A DNA stretch of 64,000 nt from AP-15 sp963795485 (GTDB lineage Bacteria; Pseudomonadota; Alphaproteobacteria; ATCC43930; CGMCC-115725). Location: NCBI GenBank assembly GCA_963795485.1, contig CAWCIL010000008.1:868001-932000 (forward strand), read 5' to 3'. Below are positions 1 through 8,843 of the stretch, piece by piece (positions within the stretch are counted from its first letter, which is position 1; each line of letters opens with the position of its first letter). Below the pieces are notes generated by a model. The model was not told the origin of the DNA and did no database searches. It saw only the letters and a program-made list of their open reading frames with translations. The translations under genes and the position numbers were made by a program.

Positions 1-1
1 T

Positions 2-676
2 GTGGCGGTTGATCAAGGTTCGCACTTTGCTGCTGGCGCCGCCTTGGGAATCCTCTGCGGCCTAGTTGGGCTGGCGGCGTTCGCGGTGGCGTACGCAGCC
101 GCTAGCAGCAGGGCTGGATGGGTCGCCTCCCTCGCATCCGCGACAATTGCGTTCTTTGCTTGCTCGGCAGGTGCCCGCCGATTCGGAGGCGAGATCGTTG
201 TTTCAGGATTGGCCGCCTGGCTCGCTTTGGCGCTCGCGGCATCGCTGATACACAGGCCGGAGCTTGGAATCGTTCGCGCTGTGCCGCCATCGTGGGATCT
301 GTGGGTTCGCATGCTCGCGGTCGCCGTTCTGACCCTGGCGATCACGACTGTGGCCGCAAGGCTCGGACCCATCTTCAGCGGGATCGTCGCGACCTACCCG
401 GTGGCGATTACCGTAGTGATAGCGTTTACTCACCGCCAATTTGGCCGCAACGCCGCCGTGGCCATGCTTCGGGGCTGCGTCCTGTCGTGGATCTCCTTCG
501 CAAGCTGCTTCCTCGCGATCGGTCTTTCGCTGGAGGCATTGGGAACTGCCCTGGCCATCGGCCTGGGCGTGCTCGCCGCTGTGGCGACCTCGGTCCTCGT
601 GCTCTGGGCGGCCCATGCGATCGCGCAGGGCGGCGTCGGCATCGCAGCCCAGTCCAAACAGAACAGGAGCCGATAG
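2..676 (+). CDS. Integral membrane protein, possibly 5'-truncated
   Basis: About 224 residues, almost entirely hydrophobic, with roughly six membrane spans in two similar halves. The second half carries a GPIFSGIVATYPVAIT segment followed by a THRQFG turn and a conserved-looking LRG. This pattern resembles small GlpM-like inner-membrane proteins of unknown function; that link is inferred from sequence character only. The frame opens with GTG at base 2, so the true start may lie outside the window. It ends 2 bases before the next gene, which suggests co-transcription. Confidence 0.55.
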   Translation: MAVDQGSHFAAGAALGILCGLVGLAAFAVAYAAASSRAGWVASLASATIAFFACSAGARRFGGEIVVSGLAAWLALALAASLIHRPELGIVRAVPPSWDLWVRMLAVAVLTLAITTVAARLGPIFSGIVATYPVAITVVIAFTHRQFGRNAAVAMLRGCVLSWISFASCFLAIGLSLEALGTALAIGLGVLAAVATSVLVLWAAHAIAQGGVGIAAQSKQNRSR

Positions 677-678
677 CC

Positions 679-1609
679 ATGAGGTTCGGCATCCACAACT
701 CGTCATGGCTCGACAGTTCCGACCCGGCCGAGGCATTCGAGGCGGTGAAGGCGAAGGCGCAGTGGGCCGAAGATCACGGTTTTGTCTGGTTCTCGGTCAT
801 GGATTCACACGATCCAGATTCCCGGTGTGGGCCCGCCCGACGAGCCGGTCCTCGAAGGCTGGACCTTCCTCTCGGCGCTGGCGGCCGTCACCAGCCGCAT
901 CCGTCTCGCCACCCTGGCTACCGCGGTCGGTTATCGCAACCCCGCGCATCTCGCCAAGATCGCGGCGAGCGTCGATCTAATCAGCCTGGGACGACTGACG
1001 CTCGGCATCGGCGCCGGCTTTTTCGAGGATGAATTCAAGCAATACGGCTGGGAGTTTCCGCCACGGCCGGCGACCCGGATCCGGCAGATGGAGGAAGCGG
1101 TCGAGTTGATCCTGAAGCTGTGGACCGAGCCGCGGACGACCTTCCACGGCCGGTATTTCCACGTCGAGGACGCGATCCTCGAGCCGAAGCCGGTGCAAAA
1201 GCCGCGTCCGCCGGTGATGATCGCCGGCGGCGGCGAGCAAATGACGCTACGCGCGGTCGCCCGTCTGGCGGACGCCTGCAATTTGGTCCGAGGCGACATT
1301 GCGGAGGCACGGAATAAGCTGGCCGTGCTGCGGCGACATTGCGACGCGGTCGGTCGAGATTACGACACGATCGAAAAGAGCCATGTCCAAGCCTGGATTC
1401 TCGCCCGCAACCACGCCGCAGTGGCGGCGAAGCGCGAGCGGCTGGCCGGCCGCAGACCGTTGCCCAGCTTTGTCGGTACGGTGGCCGAAGCCATCGACCT
1501 GATCGGGCAATATCAGGACGCCGGCGTCGAGCTGCTGATCAATGGCGAACGGAACGACACTGAGACTCGCGAGCTCTTCGCCGCGGATGTCATGCCGCAC
1601 TTTGCCTGA
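679..1609 (+). CDS. LLM class flavin-dependent oxidoreductase (frameshifted)
   Basis: Luciferase-like monooxygenase / F420-type oxidoreductase, about 310 residues when repaired. The N-terminus (MRFGIHNSSW, then WAEDHGFVWFSVMD) lies in frame 1; the rest (IQIPGVGPPDEP, LEGWTFLSALAAVTSRIRLA, TLGIGAGFFEDEF, PPVMIAGGGEQMTLR) lies in frame 2. Removing one T at about 805 restores a continuous protein. Members are TIM-barrel enzymes that oxidise or reduce diverse substrates with reduced flavin or F420; the substrate cannot be read here. It starts 2 bases after the preceding membrane-protein gene. Confidence 0.8.
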
Positions 1610-2288
1610 CAGAAGGTTTGCCAGCCCTCCGGCAAAGGACGAATTCCTGAACATCGGGTCGGTTAGATCGAGACGGCGTGGGCGAGAACGGCCGCCGGCC
1701 GCAACTGCCATCGCCGGGATTTGGTTGAACCAGTCACCCCGACATATGTGCTGAACAGCTTTGGCCCGGATTTGTCGCCGCGTCGGCCTCGCGAACTAAT
1801 TTCCCGGCAGTGTGAGCGGGTTCACAGGCTATCGGGGACCGCCGGGGTATCGGTCATGCCGCCTCGACTTGCGTCGGGGGGCTTTCGTGCGGTGGAGGGC
1901 ATCATGCCGAGAACCGATCTGTGGAGCGGGAGCGTGCCGAGGGTCGAGCTCGACCAGCGCTCGCGCGACGCGCGCCTCGAACTCGAGCGGCTCGAGCGGC
2001 TGTTTTTGCCGTGTGCCGCCGCGACACATTCCCGGCTGAAGCGGCTGCTTTGTCTTTATAGGCTCGGCCGGTCGCGCGGCGAGCGGCAAATTAGCCGAAC
2101 CGAAAGGCCGCTGAACGATTGGCGGCCTTCGCCGATGCCGCCGATCCGGCAGTCTGGCGGCCGCAGGCGGCTCTACCGTTGACGTGCCCATGCCCGCCAA
2201 CGAAACCGTCGCGTTTTTGCCTGAGCCCGGGTTTCCGCATGAGGCTGTGCGCCAAATCTTTACGGCGAGTGCTGCGCCACGAATCGGA
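1610..2288. other. Gene-free stretch with one hairpin
   Basis: About 680 bases between an LLM-type gene and a convergent aldo/keto reductase. Short open frames occur on both strands but none shows a recognisable family or a good ribosome site. A perfect 8-bp inverted repeat, AAGGCCGC/GCGGCCTT with a 10-base loop, sits at 2104-2129. It has no T-run, so it is at best a weak terminator. Nothing else could be identified. Confidence 0.4.
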
Positions 2289-3269
2289 TCAGTGGAGCGT
2301 GAGGCCGGGCATGTAGGTGGGCGGGTCGAGGCCGACCCCGACCAGGCGACCGAACAGTTTCGCGAGGATGCGGCGGTCGGTTTCGGGCAATGGCGGCTTC
2401 AGGATCGAGGCGATGTTGGTGCGCAGATGCCCGGGATCGCCGGTGCCGAACAGCACCACATCGACCCCGGGCTCGTGCCGGACAAAGCGGTAGGCCGCCT
2501 CGGTGACGGTCGCGGCACCGCCGTCCTGCTCATGAATGAGAAACCCGAGCGGGTTCGGCGCGTCGGCGAGCCAGCGCGGCAGCTCCTTCCGGGCGGTCAG
2601 CTCACGCAGCGCGGTCTTCAGCCGCTCCGGCTTTGAGAAGATGTTGCGCACGACGAACATCAGGAGGGTGCCGACCCGGTTGGCGACGGTGCGCGGGAAC
2701 ACCGCGGTCCGGGCGTTCTGGTGCATCATGTGGAAGCCGAGCATGACCACATCCCAAATCCCGTCTTCGACCGCGCGCTGCAGCATCGCGTGCTCGGAGT
2801 CGCTCGAGCCCGTCTCGGTCACGCCGAGATGGCGGATCTTGCCCTTTTTTTGTTCCTTCAAGAGGGCGGGGGCGATCGTGTCGCGGGCCCGCTCGTAAGC
2901 CCCGGGCGCGACCCCGTGCAGCTCGAAAATGTCGATGCAGTCGAGGCCGAGCAGCTTGAGCGAATTGTCGAGGCTGGCGACGGCGTGCTCGGCGGCGGAT
3001 TGGCCGGCGCTGCGCGGGATCCACGCCTTGGTCGCGACCACCACCTTGTCGCGCGGCAACGACTTCAGCGCCTGGCCCAGAACCGGTTCAGTGCCGTAGA
3101 CCGCGGCAGTGTCGAACAGGTTGACCCCGAGGTCGAAGGCCTGATGCACCAGCGCCACCGCCTCGGCCTCGCTCTTGCCGGTGCCGAGCCCGAGCCGGCT
3201 GAACCCGCCGCAGCCGAGCCCGGCGACGCTGACCCGAAGCCCGGTCCTGCCTAAGATGACATATTCCAT
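2289..3269 (-). CDS. Aldo/keto reductase
   Basis: NADPH-dependent reductase of the AKR superfamily, 326 residues, probably cytosolic. The N-terminal GRTGLRVS and GLGCGGFSRLG, then NLFDTAAVYG, K81 in ATKAW and H in FELHG give the usual Asp-Tyr-Lys-His tetrad (D53, Y58, K81 and the later His). The ATG at 3269 is chosen because GGGAGAG lies just upstream; an upstream ATG at 3299 adds a non-conserved tail. The physiological substrate is not evident. The gene is divergent from the LLM-type gene at 3674. Confidence 0.85.
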   Translation of the reverse strand: MEYVILGRTGLRVSVAGLGCGGFSRLGLGTGKSEAEAVALVHQAFDLGVNLFDTAAVYGTEPVLGQALKSLPRDKVVVATKAWIPRSAGQSAAEHAVASLDNSLKLLGLDCIDIFELHGVAPGAYERARDTIAPALLKEQKKGKIRHLGVTETGSSDSEHAMLQRAVEDGIWDVVMLGFHMMHQNARTAVFPRTVANRVGTLLMFVVRNIFSKPERLKTALRELTARKELPRWLADAPNPLGFLIHEQDGGAATVTEAAYRFVRHEPGVDVVLFGTGDPGHLRTNIASILKPPLPETDRRILAKLFGRLVGVGLDPPTYMPGLTLH

Positions 3270-3673
3270 CGGTCTCTCCCGCGGAGGCGCCGACGGCATC
3301 TTTAGCGCAGGAAGCCGGCCGACAGCCAGGGAAAGGCGGCGACAGGTAGCCGCCGCATTATCGACAAACGCGGCCGCATCGGCGGGCCCCCGGAGAATGG
3401 TGGGCAGGATCGTGATCGCGGCGACGCCCGCGGCGCCGCGGGGTCAGCACGCGTCGGCGCGACAACGTCATCTACGTATCCTCCCTGTCGATGAGCGGCG
3501 TTAAAGCCGCACAGGGTCGGCATCTTTCCCATTTCGGCCGGGCGGTGTCGATGGACGCGGCCAGAGACCCGCCGCGCGTGACGCCGGCTGCCAAGGTATG
3601 AGAAACTGGCTCAGTATGGCGGGACGCGGCATTCCCGCGCTTGACGGCGCCAGCCGATCCGGAGGGACGAAGC
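3270..3673. other. Divergent intergenic region
   Basis: About 400 bases between the divergent aldo/keto reductase and LLM-type genes. It must hold both promoters, but no convincing -35/-10 pair, operator palindrome or conserved small frame was recognised. Confidence 0.35.
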
Positions 3674-4838
3674 ATGATCACCAAATTCACCACGGTCTAT
3701 GCCGGCCACGTCGATCTTCCCGACCGCGGCCAGGATGCGACCCCGGCCAATGAGCGGCGCTATTCGAACCAGCATCTGGCCAGCGTCTTCGAAAAGACCG
3801 AGGCGATCGCCAAACAGATGGACGGGCTCGGCTACGACACGCTGTGGCTCGCCGAGCATCATTTTCAGCACGAGGGCTACGAGTGCATTCCGAACATCCT
3901 GATGCTGGCGGTGCATCTGGCCCAGGTGACCAAGCGGCTCAAAATCGGCTGCGGCTTCAACATCGTGCCGATGTGGCACCCGCTGCGCCTGGCCGAGGAT
4001 TTCGCCACCGCCGACATCCTGACCGGCGGCCGCACCGTGTTCGGCGTCGGGCGCGGCTATCACACCCGCGAGGTCGAGACCTTCGGCGCCCCGATGCTCG
4101 ACGGCGAGGCCAACCGCGAGGTGTTCGAGGAGGGGGTTGAGATCATCTTCAAGGCGTTCAACGAAGAGTCGTTCTCCCACCAAGGCGCGCATTACACGTT
4201 GCCGCCGCATGTCCCCTACCGCGGCTACGAGCTGAAGGAGCTGACCCTGGTGCCGCGCCCGATCCATCGCCCGGTCGAATGCTGGCAGCCGAGTCGTCAG
4301 CGCCAGCCCGCGCGGCCTCGATTTTATGGTCAAGCACGGCATCAAGGGTGCGGTCGGCGGCGGGGCGGCGACGATGCAGGCTGGCCCGATCACCGCCTAT
4401 CGCGACGCCGCGGCGCGCGCCGGCAAGAATTTGCAGCTCGGCGAGGACTTGCAGCTCGGCCTGCATTTCCATCTCGCCCGCAGCCGCGAGCAGGCGATCC
4501 GCGAAATCAAGCCGATTTACGAAGAGCATGTGAAGATGTTTGCACCGCTCGGCTTCGTGCCGGGGCTGACCCCGGCGCAGGCCGACGCGGTGTCGCATCG
4601 CGGCGGCTGGGACAGGGCCGGCGTGCCGACCGTCGAGCACTACATGCAATTGGGCTCGTGGTTCGCCGGCACCCCTGCGGAACTGATCGAATTGCTGAAA
4701 GGCTTCGAGGAACGTTATCCCGGCATGCAGCACATCAGCCTGTCGAGCCCGATCGGCACTCCGCAAGCGACGATGCTCGAACAATTCCAATGGGTCGCCG
4801 AGGAGGTCATGCCAGCGTTCCGGCGCACCCGGAGCTGA
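3674..4838 (+). CDS. LLM class flavin-dependent oxidoreductase (frameshifted)
   Basis: Second bacterial luciferase-type enzyme, about 388 residues when repaired. Part one (MITKFTTVYAGHVDLP, LWLAEHHFQHEGYECIPN, GGRTVFGVGRGYHTREVE) reads in frame 2 up to PVECWQP. Part two (LDFMVKHGIKGAVGGGAATM, then a helical C-terminus ending AFRRTRS) reads in frame 3. Removing one G near 4293 joins them as CWQPIVSASPRGLDFM. GGAGGGACG precedes the ATG. EHH and GRGYHTREVE are typical of alkanal monooxygenase-like members. Substrate unknown; probably part of a catabolic accessory set with the nearby AKR and SDR. Confidence 0.8.
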
Positions 4839-4925
4839 GCTGCGGTCGCTGCCGCTCGCCTTCCCGGTCGAGATTGCTGCGACCACTCTCGGCAGCTCGC
4901 GATAAGCGCCCGAGCCGCCCTGCTG

Positions 4926-5945
4926 CTAGTGCTCAGAGGCAAACATATGATTCAGCCAATCCGTCATGGCCAAGCTTGACCGGGCATGACCCGGCCATCC
5001 AGGAATGGCTGCACAAGCTTCTGAATGCGTCTGCGCGTGTAGCTGCGCCGTGTTCTTGGCCAGGCCGCGATAGCGCAGCTTCTTATGGCGGAAGAGGTTC
5101 TTGACGATGTGGAAGGGATGCTCGACCCAGGCCCGCACCTGCGCCAGCGCCCGCTCGACCGGCTCCGCTAAATCCCGCAAGGTTTTGGGCAAGGCTTTGA
5201 TGATGCTGCGCTTGATTGCGATGTTCCAGGACACATCGCGGTCGGCAAGTTCCGGCCGCTTGCCCGCTCCGGTATAGCCGGCATCGGCGAAGACCGCCGC
5301 CTCCCGGCCGTGCAGCAGCGCCGCTGTCTGATTGATGTCGGCTTCGTTGGCGGCGGTGCCGGTGAGCGTGTGCACCACCCCCGAGGCCACGTCCACTCCG
5401 ATATGCGCCTTCATCCCGAAATGCCACTGGTTGCCCTTTTTGGTCTGGTGCATCTCCGGATCGCGGCTCTTCTGCTTGTTCTTGGTCGAGGGCGGCGCGG
5501 CGATGATCGTGGCGTTGACAATCGTGCCCTGCCGCATCAACAGCCCACGCTCTTCGAGCATCGCCGCGATGTCGTCGAACAGCGCCCGGGTCAGGTCGTG
5601 CCGCTCCAGCCAATGGCGGAAGTGCAGCACCGTCGTCGCATCCGGGACCGGGTCGTGGTTCAGATCAATGCCGGCAAAGCCGCGCAACGCTTGGCTGTCG
5701 TACAGCGCATCCTCCAGCGCCTCGTCAGCCAGCCCATACCATTGCTGCAAGAAGTAGATCCGCAGCATCCGCTCCAGCCCGATCGGCGGCCGGCCGCGCT
5801 CACCCTTCGGATAAAGCGGCCACAGCCGATCCACCAGCCGAGCCCACGGAACCACCTGTTCCATCTCGGCCAGAAACTTGTCCCTTCGCGTCTGCTTTTT
5901 CTTCTCGGCGTATTCCGCCTGCGAAAAACTTCCCTGACGCCGCAT
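4926..5945 (-). CDS. IS5-family transposase, probably inactive
   Basis: DDE transposase of the IS5 group, 339 residues. Family signatures include AEYAEKKKQTRRDKFL, LRIYFLQQWYGL, LRGFAGID, HQTKKGNQWHFGMKAHIGVD, FADAGYTGA and RAWVEHPFH. D221 and E275 are present, but the first catalytic Asp of the usual VDATII motif is Asn (N144 in IVNATIIAAP). After KNTAQL (about residue 302) the usual C-terminus is replaced by about 38 residues read from a REP-like repeat. Start ATG 5945 (MRRQGSFSQ) matches family N-termini. Confidence 0.8.
   Translation of the reverse strand: MRRQGSFSQAEYAEKKKQTRRDKFLAEMEQVVPWARLVDRLWPLYPKGERGRPPIGLERMLRIYFLQQWYGLADEALEDALYDSQALRGFAGIDLNHDPVPDATTVLHFRHWLERHDLTRALFDDIAAMLEERGLLMRQGTIVNATIIAAPPSTKNKQKSRDPEMHQTKKGNQWHFGMKAHIGVDVASGVVHTLTGTAANEADINQTAALLHGREAAVFADAGYTGAGKRPELADRDVSWNIAIKRSIIKALPKTLRDLAEPVERALAQVRAWVEHPFHIVKNLFRHKKLRYRGLAKNTAQLHAQTHSEACAAIPGWPGHARSSLAMTDWLNHMFASEH
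4962..5001. repeat. REP-like intergenic palindrome
   Basis: Imperfect palindrome with ATGGCC/GGCCAT arms and an inner GACCGGGCATGACCCGG core. It has the look of the short GTCATGGCC...GGCCATCC repeats common between alphaproteobacterial genes. Here it lies inside the 3' end of the transposase reading frame and is translated as PGWPGHARSS, which shows that this part of the frame is not transposase. Confidence 0.5.
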
Positions 5946-6026
5946 CGCCCCGCCCCTCGGTCCCCCCGGACCCCCCAATTCTACCCGATACGACCACCCA
6001 AAACCCGGCTTATTTCAGTGTTTCCC
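5040..6026 (-). mobile_element. IS5-family insertion sequence remnant
   Basis: IS5-type element carrying one transposase gene. The 5' end is intact-looking: the reverse complement of 6009-6026 reads GGGAAACACTGAAATAAG, an IS5-like terminus, and CTAG (6026-6029) may be the target duplication. The other end is lost, because transposase similarity stops near 5040 and host-type repeat sequence follows. The element therefore looks dead through 3' truncation. Confidence 0.65.
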
Positions 6027-6060
6027 TAGGGAAGAAAAAGCGTAGCCGTTTCGGAAATTG

Positions 6061-6852
6061 CTATCTGGGCCGGAAATATTCCTCGTAGGGCGTGTCGTTC
6101 TTGACCAGCACGCCGCCGTCGACGGTCAGCGCCACGCCGGTGATCATGCGCGCCATGTCGCCGGCCAGAAACAAAATGGGGTCGGCGATGTCCTCGGGCT
6201 CGCACATCCGCCCGAGCGGGATCTGGCGCGACCGCCGGGCCTTGCTCTCCTCGGTCGGGACCGCGCCGCCGAACGCCGTTGCGGTCGGGCCGGGGCAGAC
6301 CGCGTTGACCCGGATCCGGTCGGGCGCCAATTCGTAGGCGGCATGCCGGGTCAAGCCCAAAAGGCCCGCCTTCGACGCCGTATAATTGGCGGTGCCGCCG
6401 AACGAAATCCGCTGCCCGGCGATCGAGGCGACGTTGACGATCGCGCCGCCGCCGCGGCCCCGCATGTGCGGCAAGACCGCCCGGATGCCATTGAAGGCGC
6501 CGGTCAGGTTGACGCCGATGACCCGGTCCCAATCCTCGGCGGCCATCTCGCCGATCATGCGGCGCACGGTCACGCCAGCGCCGTTGACCAGGATGTCGAT
6601 GCCGCCGGCGCTCTCGGTGATAGCCGCGGCGAGGCGGCTAAAGCCCTCGCGGTCGCTGACGTCGAGCGCGTGGGCTTCGGCATGGTCGCCGTGTCCGGTG
6701 ATCTCGGCGGCGATCCGCTCGGCCGCCCCGGCATCGCGATCGAGCACCGCGACGCGCGCTCCGCGGACGGCAAAGGCACGGCAAGTCGCCGCCCCGATCC
6801 CGCTGCCGCCGCCCGTCACGACCGCGACCTTGCCTGAAAAATCATCGCTCAT
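6061..6852 (-). CDS. SDR family NAD(P)-dependent oxidoreductase
   Basis: Classical short-chain dehydrogenase/reductase, 263 residues. The dinucleotide loop TGGGSGIG is at 13-20, NGAG at 90-93, the catalytic Ser in NVASIAG (S143) and YTASK (Y157/K161), followed by the RVNAVCPGPT turn. The C-terminus GVALTVDGGVLV is typical. Start ATG 6852 is preceded by GGAGGC at good spacing. It could act on a hydroxy-acyl or cyclic alcohol substrate; nothing specifies which. It lies just outside the IS5 right end. Confidence 0.85.
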   Translation of the reverse strand: MSDDFSGKVAVVTGGGSGIGAATCRAFAVRGARVAVLDRDAGAAERIAAEITGHGDHAEAHALDVSDREGFSRLAAAITESAGGIDILVNGAGVTVRRMIGEMAAEDWDRVIGVNLTGAFNGIRAVLPHMRGRGGGAIVNVASIAGQRISFGGTANYTASKAGLLGLTRHAAYELAPDRIRVNAVCPGPTATAFGGAVPTEESKARRSRQIPLGRMCEPEDIADPILFLAGDMARMITGVALTVDGGVLVKNDTPYEEYFRPR

Positions 6853-7152
6853 CGTTTCGGCCTCCATCGTGCAGCCCGCCGGCCGGGGCAGCAAGCAGTG
6901 GCACCGCGCGGCAGATCGCTCCGGGGGAACCCCCGCGATCCGGCCCGGCCCGCACCCTGCGGCAATGTTCGATGTCGATCAGCGCTGGTGCGTTCAAGAA
7001 TGCCGCAGCCCGGCGAGCAGCGTTTCGCCGCGATATCCCTATCGGGCCGACGCCGGCGGCGCAACCGTCCGCGTGCCTCCGGGCGCGAAAGCCCGGGATC
7101 TCGGCATCGGGCGGCCCTCGACCTTGGATGAGCTCGTGCTTATCTCGGCAAG
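6853..7152. other. Divergent intergenic region
   Basis: 300 bases between the SDR and the TerC-type gene. No conserved frame, operator or clear promoter was recognised. Confidence 0.35.
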
Positions 7153-7800
7153 GTGCTGATCGGCGTCACCCAACTCGGCGCGCTCTTGTCGGTGGTCATC
7201 ATCGACGTGGTGCTTGCGGGCGACAACGCGATCGTCGTTGGGATGGCGGCTTCCAGCCTGCCGGTCGAGCAGCGCCGGCGGGTGATCATGCTCGGCATCG
7301 TCGTCGCGACGGCGTTGCGCGTCCTCTTTGCCTATTTCGCTGCCCAACTTCTCGCGATCATCGGGCTGACCCTGGCTGGTGGCGTGCTGCTGCTGTGGGT
7401 GGCGTGGAAGATGTACCGCGAGCTGCGCGAGACACGGACCCGCGCGCCGCCCGCGGCAGCCGCGGCGGAGTGCCGGCCGATTCGGCATCCGATCCGGCAA
7501 AAAAGCGCGCGGCAGGCGCTGGCGCGCATCGTGCTGGCCGATGTGTCGATGTCGCTCGACAATGTGCTCGCGGTGGCCGGCACCGCACGCGCCCATTTCT
7601 GGGTGCTGGCGTTTGGGCTCGTCCTGTCGGTCGCGCTGATGGGAGTCGCCTCGAACTACATCGCGCGCCTGCTCGAACGCCATTTCTGGATTTCCTGGGT
7701 CGGCCTCGCCATCGTCACCATTGTCGCGCTGCGCATGATCTGGGACGGCTCGACCGAGGTCATCCAGCAGGGGGCGGCGATCGGCTTATCGGCGGCTTAG
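7153..7800 (+). CDS. TerC/YjbE-type integral membrane protein
   Basis: 215 residues with seven or so hydrophobic spans in two repeats. Each repeat has the family acidic motif: VVLAGDNAIVVGM near the start and SMSLDNVLAVAG in the middle. TerC-family proteins are membrane transporters linked to metal (notably Mn) export or tellurium resistance; the YjbE subgroup fits the length. The GTG start follows an in-frame stop at 7129-7131, so no longer form is possible. Confidence 0.8.
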   Translation: MLIGVTQLGALLSVVIIDVVLAGDNAIVVGMAASSLPVEQRRRVIMLGIVVATALRVLFAYFAAQLLAIIGLTLAGGVLLLWVAWKMYRELRETRTRAPPAAAAAECRPIRHPIRQKSARQALARIVLADVSMSLDNVLAVAGTARAHFWVLAFGLVLSVALMGVASNYIARLLERHFWISWVGLAIVTIVALRMIWDGSTEVIQQGAAIGLSAA

Positions 7801-7830
7801 ACCAGGTGCGGCTTACCGCGCCGCCCGCTT

Positions 7831-8760
7831 CTACAGCTCCAATTCCCAGGTCTCGCCGATCAGCTCCTGGCCAAAGCTGCGGTGCGGCCGTGCTTCGACC
7901 AGGCAAAACCCCGCCGCTTGATAGATGCGGCGCGCCGCTATCAGCACGCTGTTGGTCCATAATGTCACCTTCGCGTAGTCCGCCTGCCGGGCAAAGCGCA
8001 GGCATTCCTGCACCAGCCGGGCGCCGATCCCGAGCCCGCGCGCCTGAGGCTCGACCAGCAGCAGGCGCAGCTTGGCCTCTGCCTCCGATTGTTTCACCAG
8101 CACCACCGAACCGACATTCTCGCCGTCCTTCTCAGCGATCCAGCAGCATTCCCGCCGCGCATCGAAGGTTCGGATGAAGGCGGCGACGATTTCGGCGACG
8201 AGCCCCTCGAACCCGAGGTCCCAGCCATATTCCCGCGCATAGAGCGCGCCGTGGCGCTGGATGACCCAGCCCAGGTCGCCCGCCCGATGCGGCCGCAGCA
8301 GGTAGACTGCCGGATTTTCCGGCTTCGGATCGAGCAGCCGCTCGATCGTGCGCGCCGCCGCCACCAGGCGTCCCTGTTCGCCTGCCGACAGCTCCTGCAG
8401 CATCGCGCCGATCTGGTCGCGCGACTCGGCGTCGAGCGGGCCGAACGCCGCCAGCCCTTGCGGCGTCAGCGACAAGAGGCCGAGGCGCCGGTCGCTAGGC
8501 GCGGGCTCCCTGCGGACTAACCCGCGGCGTTCGAAGCCGCGCAGGATTCGGCTCAGATAGCCGGCATCGAGCCCCAATTCCTTGCCGAGCTGCGCCGCCG
8601 GGCGCGGCTCGCCGCCGGCAAGCTCGTAGAGCACGCGCGCCTCGGTCAGGGAAAACGGGCTGCGCAACAGCCCCTCCTGCAAGACGCCGATCTTCTGGGT
8701 GTAAAAGCGGTTGAACCGGCGCAGATCGGCGATATGTCGATCGAAGACGGTCTCGACCAT
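7831..8760 (-). CDS. MarR-type regulator fused to GNAT acetyltransferase
   Basis: 309 residues. Residues 1-145 form a winged-helix MarR domain (LTEARVLYELAG, LGLDAGYLSRILRGFERRGLV, SDRRLGLLSLT). Residues 150-309 form a GNAT domain with the acetyl-CoA loop VEPQARGLGIGARLV and the GFCLVE strand. Such fusions are known in proteobacteria, where the DNA-binding half controls and the acetyltransferase half modifies an unidentified target. Two overlapping inverted repeats lie just upstream, which suggests autoregulation. The gene is convergent with the TerC-type gene. Confidence 0.87.
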   Translation of the reverse strand: MVETVFDRHIADLRRFNRFYTQKIGVLQEGLLRSPFSLTEARVLYELAGGEPRPAAQLGKELGLDAGYLSRILRGFERRGLVRREPAPSDRRLGLLSLTPQGLAAFGPLDAESRDQIGAMLQELSAGEQGRLVAAARTIERLLDPKPENPAVYLLRPHRAGDLGWVIQRHGALYAREYGWDLGFEGLVAEIVAAFIRTFDARRECCWIAEKDGENVGSVVLVKQSEAEAKLRLLLVEPQARGLGIGARLVQECLRFARQADYAKVTLWTNSVLIAARRIYQAAGFCLVEARPHRSFGQELIGETWELEL

Positions 8761-8798
8761 CCGCGGCCTCTTGTCCGATCGTATCGATGAGTGCGATC

Positions 8799-8824
8799 GT
8801 CAAGGGGTTGCTTGACGGAGTCAA
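8799..8824. promoter_or_regulatory. Overlapping inverted repeats, candidate MarR operator
   Basis: GTCAAG-gggttg-CTTGAC (8799-8816) overlaps TTGAC-gga-GTCAA (8812-8824). Both lie 39-64 bases upstream of the MarR-GNAT start on the minus strand and downstream of the radical SAM gene. MarR proteins bind palindromes of this size; the assignment rests on position and symmetry only. Confidence 0.45.
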
Positions 8825-8843
8825 CTTATCTGGTGGATGTCCT

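Noticed and set aside
1721..2182. 153-residue open frame in the gap
   Set aside because: Arg-rich, no ribosome site, no recognisable domain, and overlapped by equally good frames on the other strand.
4926..4929. CTAG as left target duplication of the IS5-type element
   Set aside because: Four bases match the CTAG at 6026-6029 by chance easily, and no terminal inverted repeat adjoins it.
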